A DNA stretch of 64,000 bases from Ditylenchus dipsaci (lineage: Eukaryota; Nematoda; Chromadorea; Rhabditida; Anguinidae): positions 744,001-808,000 of the forward strand of contig SADC01001279.1 in NCBI GenBank assembly GCA_004194705.1, given 5' to 3'. Under the pieces are notes generated by a model, which was given only the letters and a program-made list of their open reading frames with translations, searched no databases and was not told the origin of the DNA. Positions 23,492 through 34,744 of this stretch are shown here, in pieces. Each line of letters starts with the position of its first letter. The stretch's first letter is position 1. The translations under genes and the position numbers were made by a program.

Positions 23492-24859
23492 GAACGAATC
23501 TATCAGGGAGTCATCAACGATGTTATTAAACAAGTCAAAGAGGATTTCGAGGTTTTCTTGCTGCAGTTATATAATATAAGCTGTAAAATTTTGTTTCAGG
23601 ACGAGGGTGTCGGCGAAGATGTTCTCCTACAGCTCAAAAAGGTAAGTGTAGTTTGGTAGCAATTTTTTCAGAATGTAATAAATCAAGGTGTGGCAGCACA
23701 AATCAATCAAAGTGGAGTGCTCAATATTGGCCCTCATGCAAACATCCAGCCAAACAGAGTAATTCGGGTTTTCATGTCCTCCATGCGTTATGTGTAAATA
23801 TTTTCGCATTTACAGGCCGATCCTCCTCCCGAGCCGCAAATGCGAGTGATCAAAAGAGAAGTCTTTGAGCCTCAAACTGCACCAAACATGGTCTCTATCA
23901 AGAAGGAGAAGCAGCCAAGTTTCAAACTTGGCGGATCGAAGAAAATGGATGACACTTCTTCTGAGGAGGAAAGTGTCAGTGGCGATGACGAAGACAAAAA
24001 ACTGCTGGGCTATGCCAAACTCGGTGATGAGAATTCCGATGATGCTGAAAGTGTAGGTTACCGTCATATAATTTAAAGTTCTGCACTGGAAAAATCGGCG
24101 CCAGTATAGCATTCCCCTCCCCAAAAGCTGACCTTATGAAAATCTCTGTAACTACCCTTTCGAACAACAAGTTTAGGCTTAGCTCTTAGGCTCGGGGTAG
24201 GCCAGCGTATGGAAGTTGTGGCCAATAATTGTGCTTATCCCTTAAACAGGTCCGCGTTTTAATGTAAAAAAATTCGAGCCCTTTTTTATTCTTTCAAGTG
24301 TAACATCGACAACAGTAGCGGTATATTGCCGACTTATATGAGCCAAAGAACAAATAACAATAGATATAATTCCCGTTACTGTTGTTGATCTCACGCTAGA
24401 AGAATAAAATAGGATCGAATTTTTTTACATTAAAAAAACCGGACCCGATAAGGACAAGTACCTTAATAACAATTTTACGCACATTTTCCTGGGTCTGATA
24501 CATTTATTTGGGTGCTCTTTAGTCAAGTTTTAAGGCATAAGTTTGGGGGGAGGGTATTCTATACTAGGGTCGAAAATCATAGTGGTTGGATTTTAGGTTT
24601 TGCAAGAAGATCCACTGAACTCGGATGACGATGCGTCCAGTGAGAATGAGGATACCGAAGTCTATGATAACGTTCCGAACATAGTCATTTGTCAGTTTGA
24701 AAAGGTAGGGAAATCGCGTAAGCTCCACCTAAAATTGCTCATAATTTACAGGTCGGTCGTACTGGAAAAAAGTGGAACTTCAATCTCAGCGAAGGCGTGA
24801 TGAGTATCAAAGGCAAGGATTATTGCTTCCACAAGAGCACTGGGGATGCTGATTGGTGA
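23492..24859 (+). CDS. GTF2A1: TFIIA large subunit, copy 2, shortened paralogue
   Basis: A second TFIIA alpha/beta gene, same strand, 9.4 kb after copy 1. Exons: 23492-23551, 23600-23641, 23672-23758, 23816-24052, 24597-24704, 24752-24859, all with consistent phase and no frame breaks. It starts ERIYQGVINDVIKQVKEDFE, then DEGVGEDVLLQLKK, but jumps straight to NVINQGVAAQINQSGV: the exon with WENKL in copy 1 is missing and only a 30-nt intron stands there. The beta part is complete: LNSDDDASSENEDTEVYD, NIVICQFEKVGRTGKKWNF, then KDYCFHKSTGDADW and TGA. Where copy 1 has QLDG this has KKMDDTSSEEES, so no Taspase1-type site. The long Q-rich linker is much shorter. The start codon is unresolved: ATGs at 23311, 23345 and 23414 do not splice in phase. 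A possible AATAAA lies at 24898. It could be a tissue-specific paralogue, analogous to vertebrate ALF, or a decaying copy. Confidence 0.85.
24095..24577. mobile_element. MITE in an intron of TFIIA copy 2
   Basis: The ends CCAGTATAGCATTCCCCTCC and GGGGGGAGGGTATTCTATAC are inverted. The flanks GAAAAATC / GAAAATCA may be an 8-bp duplication with one change. It carries the internal core AGGCTTAGCTCTTAGGCTCG then GGGGTAGGCCAGCGTATGG shared with 12883-13123. The insertion explains why this intron (544 nt) is long in an otherwise compact gene. Confidence 0.65.
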
Positions 24860-25519
24860 AATACTCTCGTAGATATTCATTTGTTGCCTACCTATTGCAA
24901 TAAACGATTTGTAATGCATCTAGTTTCTGATAATTTTCTCGCTTTGTTGAACATTCAATTATTTTGGCTTCTATTTGTACAGTATCTGGACTGAGTTTGT
25001 TAGTCGCGCTTTTCAAAAATTTAATTTTCTTTGATTTTTTTACGAAATCCTTAAAAAGCTCTCTGTTACGCCGTGGCGTACAATTTTGGCTATCGTATTA
25101 AAAAAGAAATCTCAAAATAAAGATTTCGGCAGTAATTGGAAAAGCCAAACGCAAAGCCAAAAGCCAAATCTGGCTTTGGCATTTAGCTTTATTTAGGCCA
25201 AAAGTCAAAGCCAAATTTAGTTTTCGATTTGTCTCTTCCAATCACTGGATTTCTTTCAAATTAACGGGGTGATCCGAAATTGCTAAAGCTTTTCTTGCCT
25301 TGGTTCTCCTTTCGGTTTTGGCAGAATTTGTTTTCCGTCAATTTTTTTTGATTTGTTGATTGATTATGATTTTTTTCAACTCGATTGAGGAATTTAATAT
25401 AGCTATGTTAACACTTTTCAGATGTCGGTAAAGAAATTCCGATAAAACCAAAGGGGGTACCGATGCTAATAAAAGCTTTAGCAATTTTGGACCACTCTGT
25501 ATAACAATTTTAAGATTGA
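24860..25519 (+). other. 3' flank of TFIIA copy 2 and unassigned sequence
   Basis: AATAAA at 24898-24903 is the likely poly(A) signal, 40 bases after the stop. At about 25140-25235 a low-complexity stretch repeats GCCAAAGCCAAA/TTTGGC in both orientations. I find no gene here. Confidence 0.5.
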
Positions 25520-25844
25520 CACACAAGTAGGGTTGGCCAACGAGTAATTAACCGAGCAATTAGCCGAGTAATTACTCGCTAATTACTGCTAATTACTTCG
25601 AGTATTTGACCGGCAACAAAAAATCGGACAAATACTTTTAGAACTGCCGTAAAAGTATAGGGAGAGATCTCAGTGAAAGATAGAGTTTTATTTTGTAATT
25701 ATTTTGTTATTTTGTAATTATTTTGTTTATGTGGTACGGTCGCCTGTCTCGTATTTTATCGCTCGCTTTCATTGTTATTCATTCTCTCTTTAATTCGTTT
25801 CTTTCAGTTTCGAAATGTCTTAGCGATTTAAGCCGCTTTCTTGG

Positions 25845-27068
25845 GGGACACGGTCATTTCCCCGAAAAACCATTTCCCCGAAAAGTACGTTTCCCCGAAA
25901 AGTTCATTTCCCCGAAAGTATCATTTCCCCGAAAAGTTCATTTCCCCGAAAAGTACGTTTCCCCGAAAAGTTCATTCCCCCGAAAATGTTTGAATAATAT
26001 ATAATAGCTGTGTTAGACGGTGTTTCACTAAAGTCAATTACGGGCAATGGATTTTTGCTGGTAATTTCGTAACGCTAGTTGAAAAAAATAGGTAAGCAAA
26101 AAATTTTATTGTGTAATATCACAATCAATCAAGAATCAAGACAAAAGAATATTTTCAAATATCATTCATAACATAATTGTTAGCCAACCCTTTCAAAAAA
26201 TCTTCGGTGCTGCGCTCTTCATATTCCTCCACGATTCTGAGAATGCGAGCGTCCGCTTCTTTGTAGACGGTCCGCTTCCCCTTTGGACGCTTTCCAGCTT
26301 GCCATTGCAGATATTTTTGATCGCGCCCCTGCTGAACTTTTTTGAGACAATTGACGAAGTTCCAAAATCCGGGATGACAGACGTCCAACTCCATTTGAAT
26401 CCTGTGATTCGCTGCCTCTGCGTAGTTGTTAGTTCGGTGGTTACCGTTGAGCGTGCGTTCATAGACGTTCCAAGCGAATGAGCAAACATTGGACCACCAT
26501 ATTTCCGCGCCTGTTGACAAACCCTAAACAGCATAGTAAACCGATTGAATTAAGCAGTAAAATAGTCACATACCGATGTAGTACTTTTGGAACCAATCAA
26601 GAATAGGATCGAGTTCTTCCGGCAGCAATTCTTCTAGCTCAGCAAAGACGGGCATCACATCCTCTGGTTTGACAAAAGCCATAGCTGTTATCATCCCTTA
26701 ATTTTTTTATGTCAAACCAGAGTCGAAAAATAGAAAACTCACGGCATTTCACAGCAAAATCTGGTTCCGTCTCGTAGCGTCCTTTGAGTCCAGCACTATT
26801 AAGCTTCTTGATCATGTTCTGCACGAGATGAAAGAAGCAGCCCCACACCTCGGATTCTGGAAAGACCACCTCCAGAGCACTGATCACAGCCATCTCAAAG
26901 TCGATAGAGACACTCGAAGGAATGAAGTCAGGCCAAATTCGTCGAATGTCATAACACAACTTTATTGAAATTACAAATATTTTCGGGAAACGTACTTTTC
27001 GGGAAATGAACTTTTCGGGGAAATGATACTTTTCGGGGAAATGATTTTTCGGGAAACGATACGTACCC
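25845..27068 (-). mobile_element. MULE element with CCCCGAAAA-array ends, 9-bp duplication
   Basis: CTTTCTTGG flanks it at 25836-25844 and 27069-27077. The tips GGGACACGGTCATTTCC and (inverted) GGGTACGTATCGTTTCC match. Inside each tip is an array of about 16-bp units, CATTTCCCCGAAAAGT at the left (25854-25990) and the same inverted at 26990-27062. A 9-bp duplication is standard for Mutator-like elements. The body holds the C-terminal half of a MULE transposase. It is inserted in the outer element 25528-27690. Confidence 0.85.
26155..26960 (-). pseudogene. MULE transposase, C-terminal half
   Basis: Minus-strand pieces in order: IDFEMAVISALEVVFPESEV then WGCFFHLVQNMIKK (26960-26750), the MULE pattern DFExAxxxAxxxxFPxxxxxGCxFHLxQ; after a short intron MITAMAFVKPEDVMPVFAEL (about 26700-26640); ELDPILDWFQKYYIG (to about 26570); and after another intron [34 protein letters not shown], ending [13 protein letters not shown] with TGA/TAA near 26155. 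The N-terminal FLYWCH part and first catalytic Asp are absent, so the element cannot be autonomous, though this half has few lesions. Confidence 0.8.
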
Positions 27069-27143
27069 CTTTCTTGGTGCTGGACGTACTGCCAGAACGT
27101 ACTGCTCGAAGAAACATATGAGTTAGAGGATTTTGAGTTATTT

Positions 27144-27460
27144 AAAGGGGCATGCTCGTCGCCGATGGGAATATTTTGAAAGGTGGGTACCAGCGAAATT
27201 CAAACGACAATTAATTTGACGAAATTTTGGAAGAGTCGAGGAAAAATTATACATCCAGTAGGAATCGAACCTGCGACCAACTTTCGCAATCCCCAGCCGC
27301 TATCTCACTAGGCAACCGATGCTATTAAACAAGGCAAGTCTTTTAGATTACTTATGCCCGCAAGGTACTCAACTGAAATTTATTTTAAAATAATTCTCGT
27401 TTGAATTAACCTGGTACCCGCCTTTCAAAATATTTCCATCGGCGGCGAGCATGCCCCTTT
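27144..27460. mobile_element. AAAGGGGCATGCTCGTCGCC MITE, copy 1, with tRNA-like core
   Basis: Inverted ends AAAGGGGCATGCTCGTCGCC / GGCGGCGAGCATGCCCCTTT enclose 317 bp; copy 2 is at 31309-31626. Read on the minus strand the middle has a perfect B box GGTTCGATTCC (complement of 27261-27271) and, about 45 bases upstream, TAGTGAGATAGCGG, close to a tRNA A box. T-stem pairing has one mismatch. It is likely a degenerate tRNA captured by, or a SINE-like origin for, a MITE. Confidence 0.7.
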
Positions 27461-27774
27461 GACCAGTTTTATTAAGTGTTATGTGCTAATAAAACTTGTC
27501 TTGGTGTCTATCACTTGTTTTTTTTACTGTGTTTGACTCTTTTGACTGTTTGATTTACTTAGCCGTGTCGCCACCTGTCATTTTTAGCAGTAGTCTATAG
27601 CATACCCTCGAGTAATTAACGAGTAATTACTCGGTTAATTACTCGGTGAATTACCCGAAAAGTATTTTACCGGTTAATTGCTCAACCCTACACACAAGAG
27701 ACTGGGAGAAAGTCTGAAGTCAATTTAAATCATTGTTGTCCCGAGAGGATTTTTGAGAAAATTCAGTGCGTTAG

Positions 27775-28205
27775 GCACAGTGTTTTCAAAACTCATCCTC
27801 AACTTTTAGCCTCAACTTTTTTAACATCGCCTGTAAATGTCATTTTTTATTTCTTTTTCTAAATCTGTTTGATACGTTTTGTTCAGCATTAAAAGTTGAG
27901 GAAAGGGGTTAGAGAAAAAATCAGCCCCGTTTTCGTTAGAAAAATCGATAAAAAACTGCCTGAAGGTTAAAATTCCCATTCCTAAACTCAACTGGTTGAG
28001 TTTAGCAAATTTTCAACTTCAGGCAGTTTTTTATCGATTTTTTTGGCGGAAAACAGGGCTGATTTTTTTCTCTAACCCCTTTCCTCAACTTTTAATGCTG
28101 AACAAAACGTATCAAACAGATTTAGAAAAGAAATGAAAAATGACATTTACAGGCGATGTTAAAAAAGTTGAGGCTAAAAGTTGAGGATGAGTTTTGAAAA
28201 CACTG
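27775..28205. repeat. ~430-bp palindrome before the LPGAT1 gene
   Basis: The left arm (27779-27975: GTTTTCAAAACTCATCCTCA, TTTAACATCGCCTGTAAATG, GCAGTTTTTTATCGATTTTT region) returns inverted at 28010-28200. The centre is about 30 bp with its own CTCAACTGGTTGAG. It is a probable MITE. It ends 280 bp before the LPGAT1 start codon. Confidence 0.85.
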
Positions 28206-28483
28206 GTTAGGCACGAATAGATAGTCCGAATAATTAAGTATTATTTTTGAAATGCAGCAGCCTAGGGCGTAGTCCAGATAACAAGAGAGTTCCCTGACGA
28301 TTTAGAAGGTAGCTCAACCGGGGCTACCTACTCAAAGTTTTGAAAATACCCAATACTTTTGAGACATCCTGTAACTATCCCTTGAGATCATTCCCAAAGC
28401 AATATCGACTTTATTGATTTTGTAAATTTATTGATTTTGTTTAACCTTGTAACTTTTAATATGAAATTTTGGTTAGGAAAGTT

Positions 28484-31126
28484 ATGAGTAACGCCTCTTC
28501 AACGACTTCGCTGGACAGCAATATTTCTAATGGTCCTAATGGCAAGAAATCTTCTCGTGTTGAAAAACCACCTGGCTCTCGCTCCAAGTGGTTAGTCCCC
28601 CCTTTCTTTTATTTGAAATTTAAAACAGAATAAGTATTGCAGGTCTCAAGCTACGACAAAAGAAAAAGTTTGGTTCGCTTTTTTAATTTATGTGCTTTTA
28701 TGAAGGTTGTAATTTGCCGTGTTTAGGTGGTTGATCATAGCTCCTGGTATTTTCTCATTTATAATTGACTAATTTTTATCAGAATCTTTGTAGTTCGTGC
28801 AATCTTGTGCTTTTCCAATGTATTTGTCTTCTTTCTGACTTATTTCGGTCTGATGCTTCCAGTATTGTGGGCAAAGCCATTGTGGCCTAGATTTTATTGG
28901 TAATATTTTCAGCCACATATCTAAGATGGTCGTAACTCTTTAAGAATTGCATTTACGATGACATTGGGCTAAATTTCGCCATAGACTTTCTCTTGATTTT
29001 GACTTGAAACTCAACCCTTTGACTTATGCAAACCTTAAAAGGACATTGCTGTCTCCGACAACTGTTGCCTCCTGCCAATTCAAAAAGTCCTAATAATTGA
29101 ATTTCTATACGGATTTTTTAACTTGTTTTATAACACGACCAGACCTAAATTAAATTCTATGGGGACAATCCAGAAGCCGTGGCCATGGCCCTTTAAGTTG
29201 AGATTATTATTTTTTATCATTATTTTCTCCGTGCATCGTAGTTTCACATGGATACCAAATTTATAGCAAAAACTTTAGGTTCTACGAAGGCAAGTTGTAC
29301 ATGTGGCTGCAGGCATTCATTGGTTACTGGGGCTATACTGCGGACTATGACGGTAATTATTTAAACTTCTATGGATTATATCGAAGCTTATTTTGTTGCA
29401 GTATACGAATTCGGGGATGATATAACGCAATACTGTGAAAAAGACAGGATTCTCATTATTTGTAATCACCAGAGCACAGCAGACGTACCAACTTTATTTT
29501 CGGTTCTGCAAAGCAAGGGGGTCGCCACAAGAAAGGTTACAATTTTAGGTTTCCTCCTCTTTTACCTTACCTTTTTTAGACGCTTTGGCTCATGGATGTG
29601 ATGTTTCGATGGACTCCTTTCGGTATTATTGGTAACATGGTAATGGTGCTGTGATTATTTTTTCTAGTCTATTTGAACTTTTCAGCACGGCGACTACTTC
29701 ATCCAGCAGGGTAAGGCTACTAGAGACAAGGAGCTTATTCGCCTCAAGGAGCATTTGCAAAAAGGTCGGCTTAGCTGTTCAATGAAGTCACACACTATTT
29801 TTCAGTGTTTTGGGATCGTGACCGTCGTTGGGTTATTCTCTTCCCTGAAGGTGGTTTTTATTATAATCGAGTGGAAAGCAGCCAAAGGTGAGATTCATTT
29901 CTTAGTGCTCATGGTCGTTGGACTTATGGTCATCATATCATATTTCTGTTTCAGATATGCCAAGTTGCATGGATACCCTCATCTTCAGTGGACTACTTTG
30001 CCTAGAATGGGTGCTGTAAAAACAATTCTTGAAGAAGTCGGCCCTAGAATGGATGAAGACGGAGGAATGGTGGGAGATGTTCATATGGTTTTGTGTTCAT
30101 TAAGATTTTTTCAGACTAAGTCGCAGAGCACATCAAGATTCAAGCTTCTTAAAGATACTGTTGATGCCATCCGTGAAAAGAAATACGTCAAAGGTAAGTG
30201 TTTAACCGTGTGATTAGTAATGGCTTATAAGCTTATTCATAGATACTCGTCCGCCTATCAAGTACGTGCTCGATGTTACTATCGCTTATCCGAATGGAGA
30301 ACCCCTGAGTTTGGCTACAATGATGCAAGTTTTCATTACTGCCGTCTTTCTGAAATACGTTCTTCTCGGAAACGGCTTATTGGGGCGGGTTGCTTTTGGA
30401 ATAGTGTTTTTACTTGTTTCTTAGTGTTTCTTACTCATAAGTCACTAGGCGTGATTCCAGGCATGCGTTATTGAGAGATGAGTTATTGTTAATTAGAGAA
30501 GCGTTTTTGAGAAGATTGACTGTATTTTCAAAATCGAAGCTTTTCTAATTTTAGGTTCGGAACTCGTGAAAAGTGCGACATAGCCGTTAACTATAAGATA
30601 CACAAAGCCTCCGATGTAACTTTTTTATAAGTATGTTAGTGTGCTTCTGAATCTTAATTTTATTATTTCACAGGTTCCCTTTCATGACGATGAAGCATTG
30701 CAGAAGTGGATGTATGATGTGTATGTTGAGAAAGACAGGATTTTAGGTTATTTTTTAGATTTAATTGTTTGGCTTATCTGCCCGACTTTTAGACAATTAT
30801 TACAAGCATGGGGCTTTTCATGTAGGTCTTTTTTTCGTACAAATTGATCAGAGAATCGTGTGGCTTTAGGTTGGCGAAACGGGTCATCGGATCGTTTTCG
30901 CGTAAGGCTTTCACTTTCCATTAATTTTTTTCATCTACTGACTTTGAAAATTCCAGGTGGTCAAGAATCATTATGATGTATGTTTACTTTTTACATGTGG
31001 ATTTAGCTTGCAGTTTTTGATTGAATTGTATGCTTTAGGTACGCTTTTTGGATTTCGGCCGCCGCTATCCAGTACAAGCTTTATCCTTGGCTCCTGTACC
31101 AAATGGTCGCGTTTCTCAAAGCATGA
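28484..31126 (+). CDS. LPGAT1: LPGAT1-like lysophospholipid acyltransferase
   Basis: Membrane (ER) acyl-CoA:lysophospholipid acyltransferase of the AGPAT/PlsC superfamily, closest to LPGAT1. Sixteen exons: 28484-28587, 28783-28899, 29267-29352, 29402-29535, 29580-29639, 29686-29764, 29806-29887, 29955-30069, 30115-30193, 30243-30324, 30555-30615, 30674-30746, 30793-30821, 30870-30901, 30957-30977 (21 nt) and 31039-31126; every junction is in phase with no frame breaks. Starts MSNASSTTSLDSNISNGPN; an N-terminal membrane segment follows (VFVFFLTYFGLMLPVLW). Motif I is NHQSTAD (NHxxxxD). LPGAT1-type blocks are HGDYFIQQGKATRD, RDRRWVILFPEGGF and LPRMGAVKTILEE. A hydrophobic tail begins YAFWISAAAIQYKLYP and ends FLKA. 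Intron 10 needs a GC donor (AT|GCAAGT at 30325). A degenerate MITE sits in intron 2 (29036-29195). LCLAT1 is the alternative family but fits less well. Confidence 0.93.
29036..29195. mobile_element. AAAGGGCCATTGCCGTCTCC MITE, degenerate copy
   Basis: AAAAGGACATTGCTGTCTCC at the left and TGGCCATGGCCCTTTAA at the right match the ends of the better copies at 50998-51232 and 57414-57652. It lies in LPGAT1 intron 2. Confidence 0.6.
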
Positions 31127-31308
31127 ATAATAATCTGTCTGTTAATAGTTCTGGCAAAGAAAACCGTATTATATCTGAATACTCTTGCTGTCTTTTTGTT
31201 TGTGTGTGATCTTGACTTGGACCAAAAAACCGAGTGTGTTCAATTTTGTGTGTTTATAATTTGATTGTATAGTTAACTGTTCCTAGTTCATGGTTTCCAG
31301 TTGTACTT

Positions 31309-31626
31309 AAAGGGGCATGCTTGTCGCCCATGGAAATATTTGAAAGGCGGGTATCAGCGAAATTCAAACGAGGATAAATTTGACGAAATTTCGGAAAAGT
31401 CGAGGAAAAATTATCTTTATTTTTTATTATTAATTAACTCGAACTGACGACCAGCTATTGCATTCCGCATCCGCTATCCCACTATTGATATTGAACGACG
31501 AAAGTGTTTTTGATTACTTATTCCACCCAGGGTACTTAACTAAAATTTATTTCTAATAATTCTTTTTTGAATCGACCTGGTACTTGCCTTTCGAAATATT
31601 TCCACTGGCGGCGAGCATGCCCCTTT
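31309..31626. mobile_element. AAAGGGGCATGCTCGTCGCC MITE, copy 2
   Basis: Ends AAAGGGGCATGCTTGTCGCC / GGCGGCGAGCATGCCCCTTT and shared interior (GGTACCAGCGAAATTCAAAC region, GACGAAATTT, GTCGAGGAAAAATTAT) match copy 1 at 27144-27460. The B box is decayed here (ACTCGAACTGACGACC). It sits 180 bp after the LPGAT1 stop, so it may lie in the 3' UTR or just beyond. From 31627 to 31990 I see nothing recognisable. Confidence 0.7.
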
Positions 31627-31994
31627 AATGATAACATTTGTAAATACTTTAAGGGGAAAAAGTTATATTTTTCGAAATTTGTTTTATCACCAAGTGGAGA
31701 ATAAGTAAGAATAAAAATATAGCCACAATTGGTAGTGTATTTATTTTGTATATTTGAGTTGGAAGCCCTGGTTTAGTTGCATGCGCTTGAATGGCTTTAA
31801 TTGTATCATTGAAGAGATTTTTCCTTCACTTTTTTATTGTCGATCTTGAATGCCTTATTATAATTTTTCATGAATCAAGCTATTTATGTTATCGACTGTT
31901 TGTACGGTGAAGACTGCTTTGCATGTGTCATAGTTAGTAAAAAGTCTGAAGTTTGCACTTTGTACATATGGATTTTTTCTATATAGTGTGGTAC

Positions 31995-32105
31995 GTGACA
32001 CAATATCCCCGGGTCAAAATTTCTCCGCGGCCACAATATCCCCGCGGCCTCAATATCCCCGGCCCCAATATCCCAGCAGTCACAATATCCCGGACAAATG
32101 TAGTG
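31995..32105 (+). repeat. CAATATCCCCGCGGC short array
   Basis: About seven units around (A)CAATATCCCCG(C)GGCC repeat in one direction. They resemble in style the array ends of the elements elsewhere, but I find no inverted partner in the window. Confidence 0.65.
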
Positions 32106-32139
32106 TTCAATCTTTGTGAGTGCACACTTTTTCATTTTC

Positions 32140-32770
32140 AGGGATTTACAGGGTGTTTCAAGAATTTCGCCCACTTTTAAATCGACATACCGTATTCACT
32201 CTATGAACTCCCCACCCTCTAATAACTCACCACCCTCTAATAAGTGCCCACCCTACGGATCCCACATCTCAGCCTAAAGCAAACATTTCGCAAATCTGTT
32301 ATTTGCGTTTTCTTATTTACTACGAGATTACTTCATTCCAGTTTTCAAACTGTGGTTGAGCACCCAAAATCTCAAAATCGACCACAAAATTTTCCGATTT
32401 TTTGGGGATTGAAAAATAACTTCCCATGGGGAGTTAATAGAGTGAATACGGTAACTTTTTTATAAGTTCTTTTTTGAATTTCCGCCAGCGCAGATCGTCT
32501 CAGAATCGAAAAGAAAATTTTTGGTATATAAATTCAAAAACAAAAACAACGATTTTTGCTTGGTTCCCCTGTTTTTCGGGTCCTGGACTGTGGATGGGCA
32601 AGGCCTACACCATATGGGGGACCAATCAAAAAACGTGTTTTGACTTTATATACCAAAAAATTGCTTTTCAATTCTAAGTCGATCTGCGTTTACAGAATTC
32701 GAAAATTCGGTCTAAAAAAAGTTATGTCAATTTAAAAGTGGGCGAAATTCTTGAAAAACCCTTTATATCT
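32140..32770. mobile_element. Nested foldbacks, outer ends AGGGTGTTTCAAGAATTTCG
   Basis: The outer arms AGAATTTCGCCCACTTTTAA (32160) and TTAAAAGTGGGCGAAATTCT (32730) are inverted. Inside are an element with ends TACCGTATTCACTCT / AGAGTGAATACGGTA (32187-32455) and inverted CGCAGATCGTCTCAGAATCG / GATCTGCG blocks (32489-32690). The inner TACCGTATT ends recall those at 17812-18073. From 32775 to 34055 I see AT-rich sequence with a weak CCAGCCACCAGC/GCTGGTGGC inverted pair (33650-33805), but no gene. Confidence 0.65.
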
Positions 32771-34057
32771 CAATCAGTCTGAGTCTCTTGGTCATCTCAC
32801 AAAAAATAATAAGCGCTTTCATTGAACATTAGTAAAGTGTTTTATTCATGAAGTATGTCATATTAACAAACAGTGAGAACAATTTCGTCATTCCAGTGAT
32901 CCATATTAAACTTGTGAGCTAATCCGCTAAGTTATTTTACCAGGATGGATGACCACTTGGTTTAGTTGGTGCATGGATTATCTGAAAATACCTAAAGAGT
33001 AAACAATAGAGGTTTTTATCCACCTTCTTATTGTAATTGCACGCGTGCGCAGTGAATTGGAGTGTGCTGGCCCAAGTTCTTGCACGGAAGAACTAGCTAC
33101 TAGATCCACAATAAGGTGGATAATACCCAAATACTAATATTCTGATATACTTCTATACCGACGACGACGAGCCTTGATCCGTTTGTTTCAACGGGGCCTC
33201 AGTGTATAGGACACTGCATTATTACTGGGGTGGGGAGTAGGTGAAAACGTCCGAATTTTATTGACAAGAAACCTCAAATTTGGGTAATTAAACCGCTGTA
33301 TAAACAGCAATACAACCAAAAATAAATACGAGCACGAGTACAATATTACAAATTAAATAAGGATTAACAAGTAAATGTTACGAGAACTAGTACTGAAATG
33401 GGAGGACAAGTAACTAGATAACAAGACTAAAAGGCGTAACAAGTTTTCAAGTTTCTAAGCTAAAATTTAAAGAAATAAATCTAGTCATAAATCTAGAAAA
33501 AATGGCTGTGTCCAGAAAACGGGAACAACCAGCAAGGGTTTAGTAAGCCGAGATATTCTTCAGTCCAAATTGGACTTAGAAAACTTCACACGAAAAATAA
33601 ATAAATAAATAATGAAAATCTTGAGAGAAAATTGCCAGCCGAGGCACCCACAGCCAGCCACCAGCCCATACTGAATTAATGGAAAATCTCATCCTAGTTA
33701 TGATTTAGGCCCCTCCCAGATTGGCCTGGACCATGTAGTCTGGTGGCTTGTTCGGGTTCTAGCTCCGCCCTGCCTTGCCACTGGTTGCTGGAAGCTGGTG
33801 GCTAGAAAACATGACTAAGATATTAGCAGGGACCCCGTGACTCACCCAGAGATATTGATTGAATTAAATAAATTAAAGTTTTTATTGTAGATATAAAGCA
33901 TATTAAGCAAGCCTAATATGCGGGGGTGTTATAAAGTTGAATAGTAGAAAACATTTTTAATTTAAAAGTTCATTACAAGACGAGAAAATTACTACCCGGG
34001 TACCACTACACTACCTAACTTCTCCAACCTGGATACGACTAACTGTGTACAACAAAA

Positions 34058-34363
34058 CCAAGTGGTCGTCCACTTGTAGCAAAATTTTTTTTACGTTTTT
34101 CATGCTCCGAAAACTGTTTTCTGGACTAATTCCGGCCTGCTGAAGATAGTTTGCTAATAGTGAAATGAGGTTTGTAGTGTATTTGTCGAGTATTGGGAGA
34201 CAATATATTTCACGAAAACTCGATTGCACCAAAACTCGAAAAATAACCGAGAAAATGGCGTTTTATAACCAACAAACCATCTTCAGCATGCCCGAATTAG
34301 TCCAGATAACAGGTTTTGAAAGCCCAAAAACGTAGAAATTTTTTTGATCCAAGTGGACGACCA
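34058..34363. mobile_element. ACCAAGTGGTCGTCCACTT MITE, copy 2
   Basis: Ends ACCAAGTGGTCGTCCACTTG / CCAAGTGGACGACCAGT and interior CTGAAGATAGTTTGCTAA / AACCATCTTCAGCATGC match the foldback at 22431-22733, with GACTAATTC flanking GCATGC in both. Arms are more diverged than in copy 1. Confidence 0.75.
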
Positions 34364-34744
34364 GTCGGTTTTGTCGGTACATGGGAGATCCAGCGAAACT
34401 GTGGTTGGTTCATAGAAAAATGTTTGAATTAGCATGTAAACTTTTCAAGACGAAAATATAAAACGACAAATTTTGTGTATCAATTCGGGCACTTCTTTAA
34501 TCCCCCAATACTCGGACTTTTTGAAAAGTGACCCAAAATCACCACCTGAAGTCATTTTTTCTGCACAACAAGGTACGAGAAGCATTTTTAAACACTTTCT
34601 GAAAAAAGAAAGTTAAATTTTATTAAGAAAATTGTCACCCAACACTTGGGGGTAGATGGTCTTTTAGGGTATTTTCGACCAAATTTTAACGCTTTTTAAG
34701 CAAAATATGGGTAAAAATACTAGATTTTTGAGCAGGTTTTTACT

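Larger units (their letters stand above)
25528..27690. mobile_element. Outer element with 8-bp duplication CACACAAG and array ends
   Basis: CACACAAG flanks it exactly (25520-25527, 27691-27698). The ends are inverted: TAGGGTTGGCCAACGAGTAA at the left, GGTTAATTGCTCAACCCTA at the right. Each end is an array of CGAGTAATTACTCGG-like units (25540-25610, 27600-27680). It contains the MULE element 25845-27068 and a MITE at 27144-27460. Boundaries are seen directly. Superfamily (hAT or MULE, both 8-bp compatible) is inferred. Confidence 0.8.

Noticed and set aside
25854..25990. CRISPR-like regular repeats (CATTTCCCCGAAAAGT units)
   Set aside because: Units are about 16 bp and contiguous without unique spacers, and the same unit is inverted at the other end of a MULE element. 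These are transposon ends in a eukaryote.
27250..27330. Functional tRNA gene on the minus strand
   Set aside because: A and B boxes are present but stems do not close properly, and it sits inside a MITE whose second copy has a decayed box.
29755..30213. 152-residue open frame in the LPGAT1 gene
   Set aside because: It reads through introns; the real exons (29806-29887, 29955-30069, 30115-30193) are fixed by splice phase and family match and only partly use this frame.
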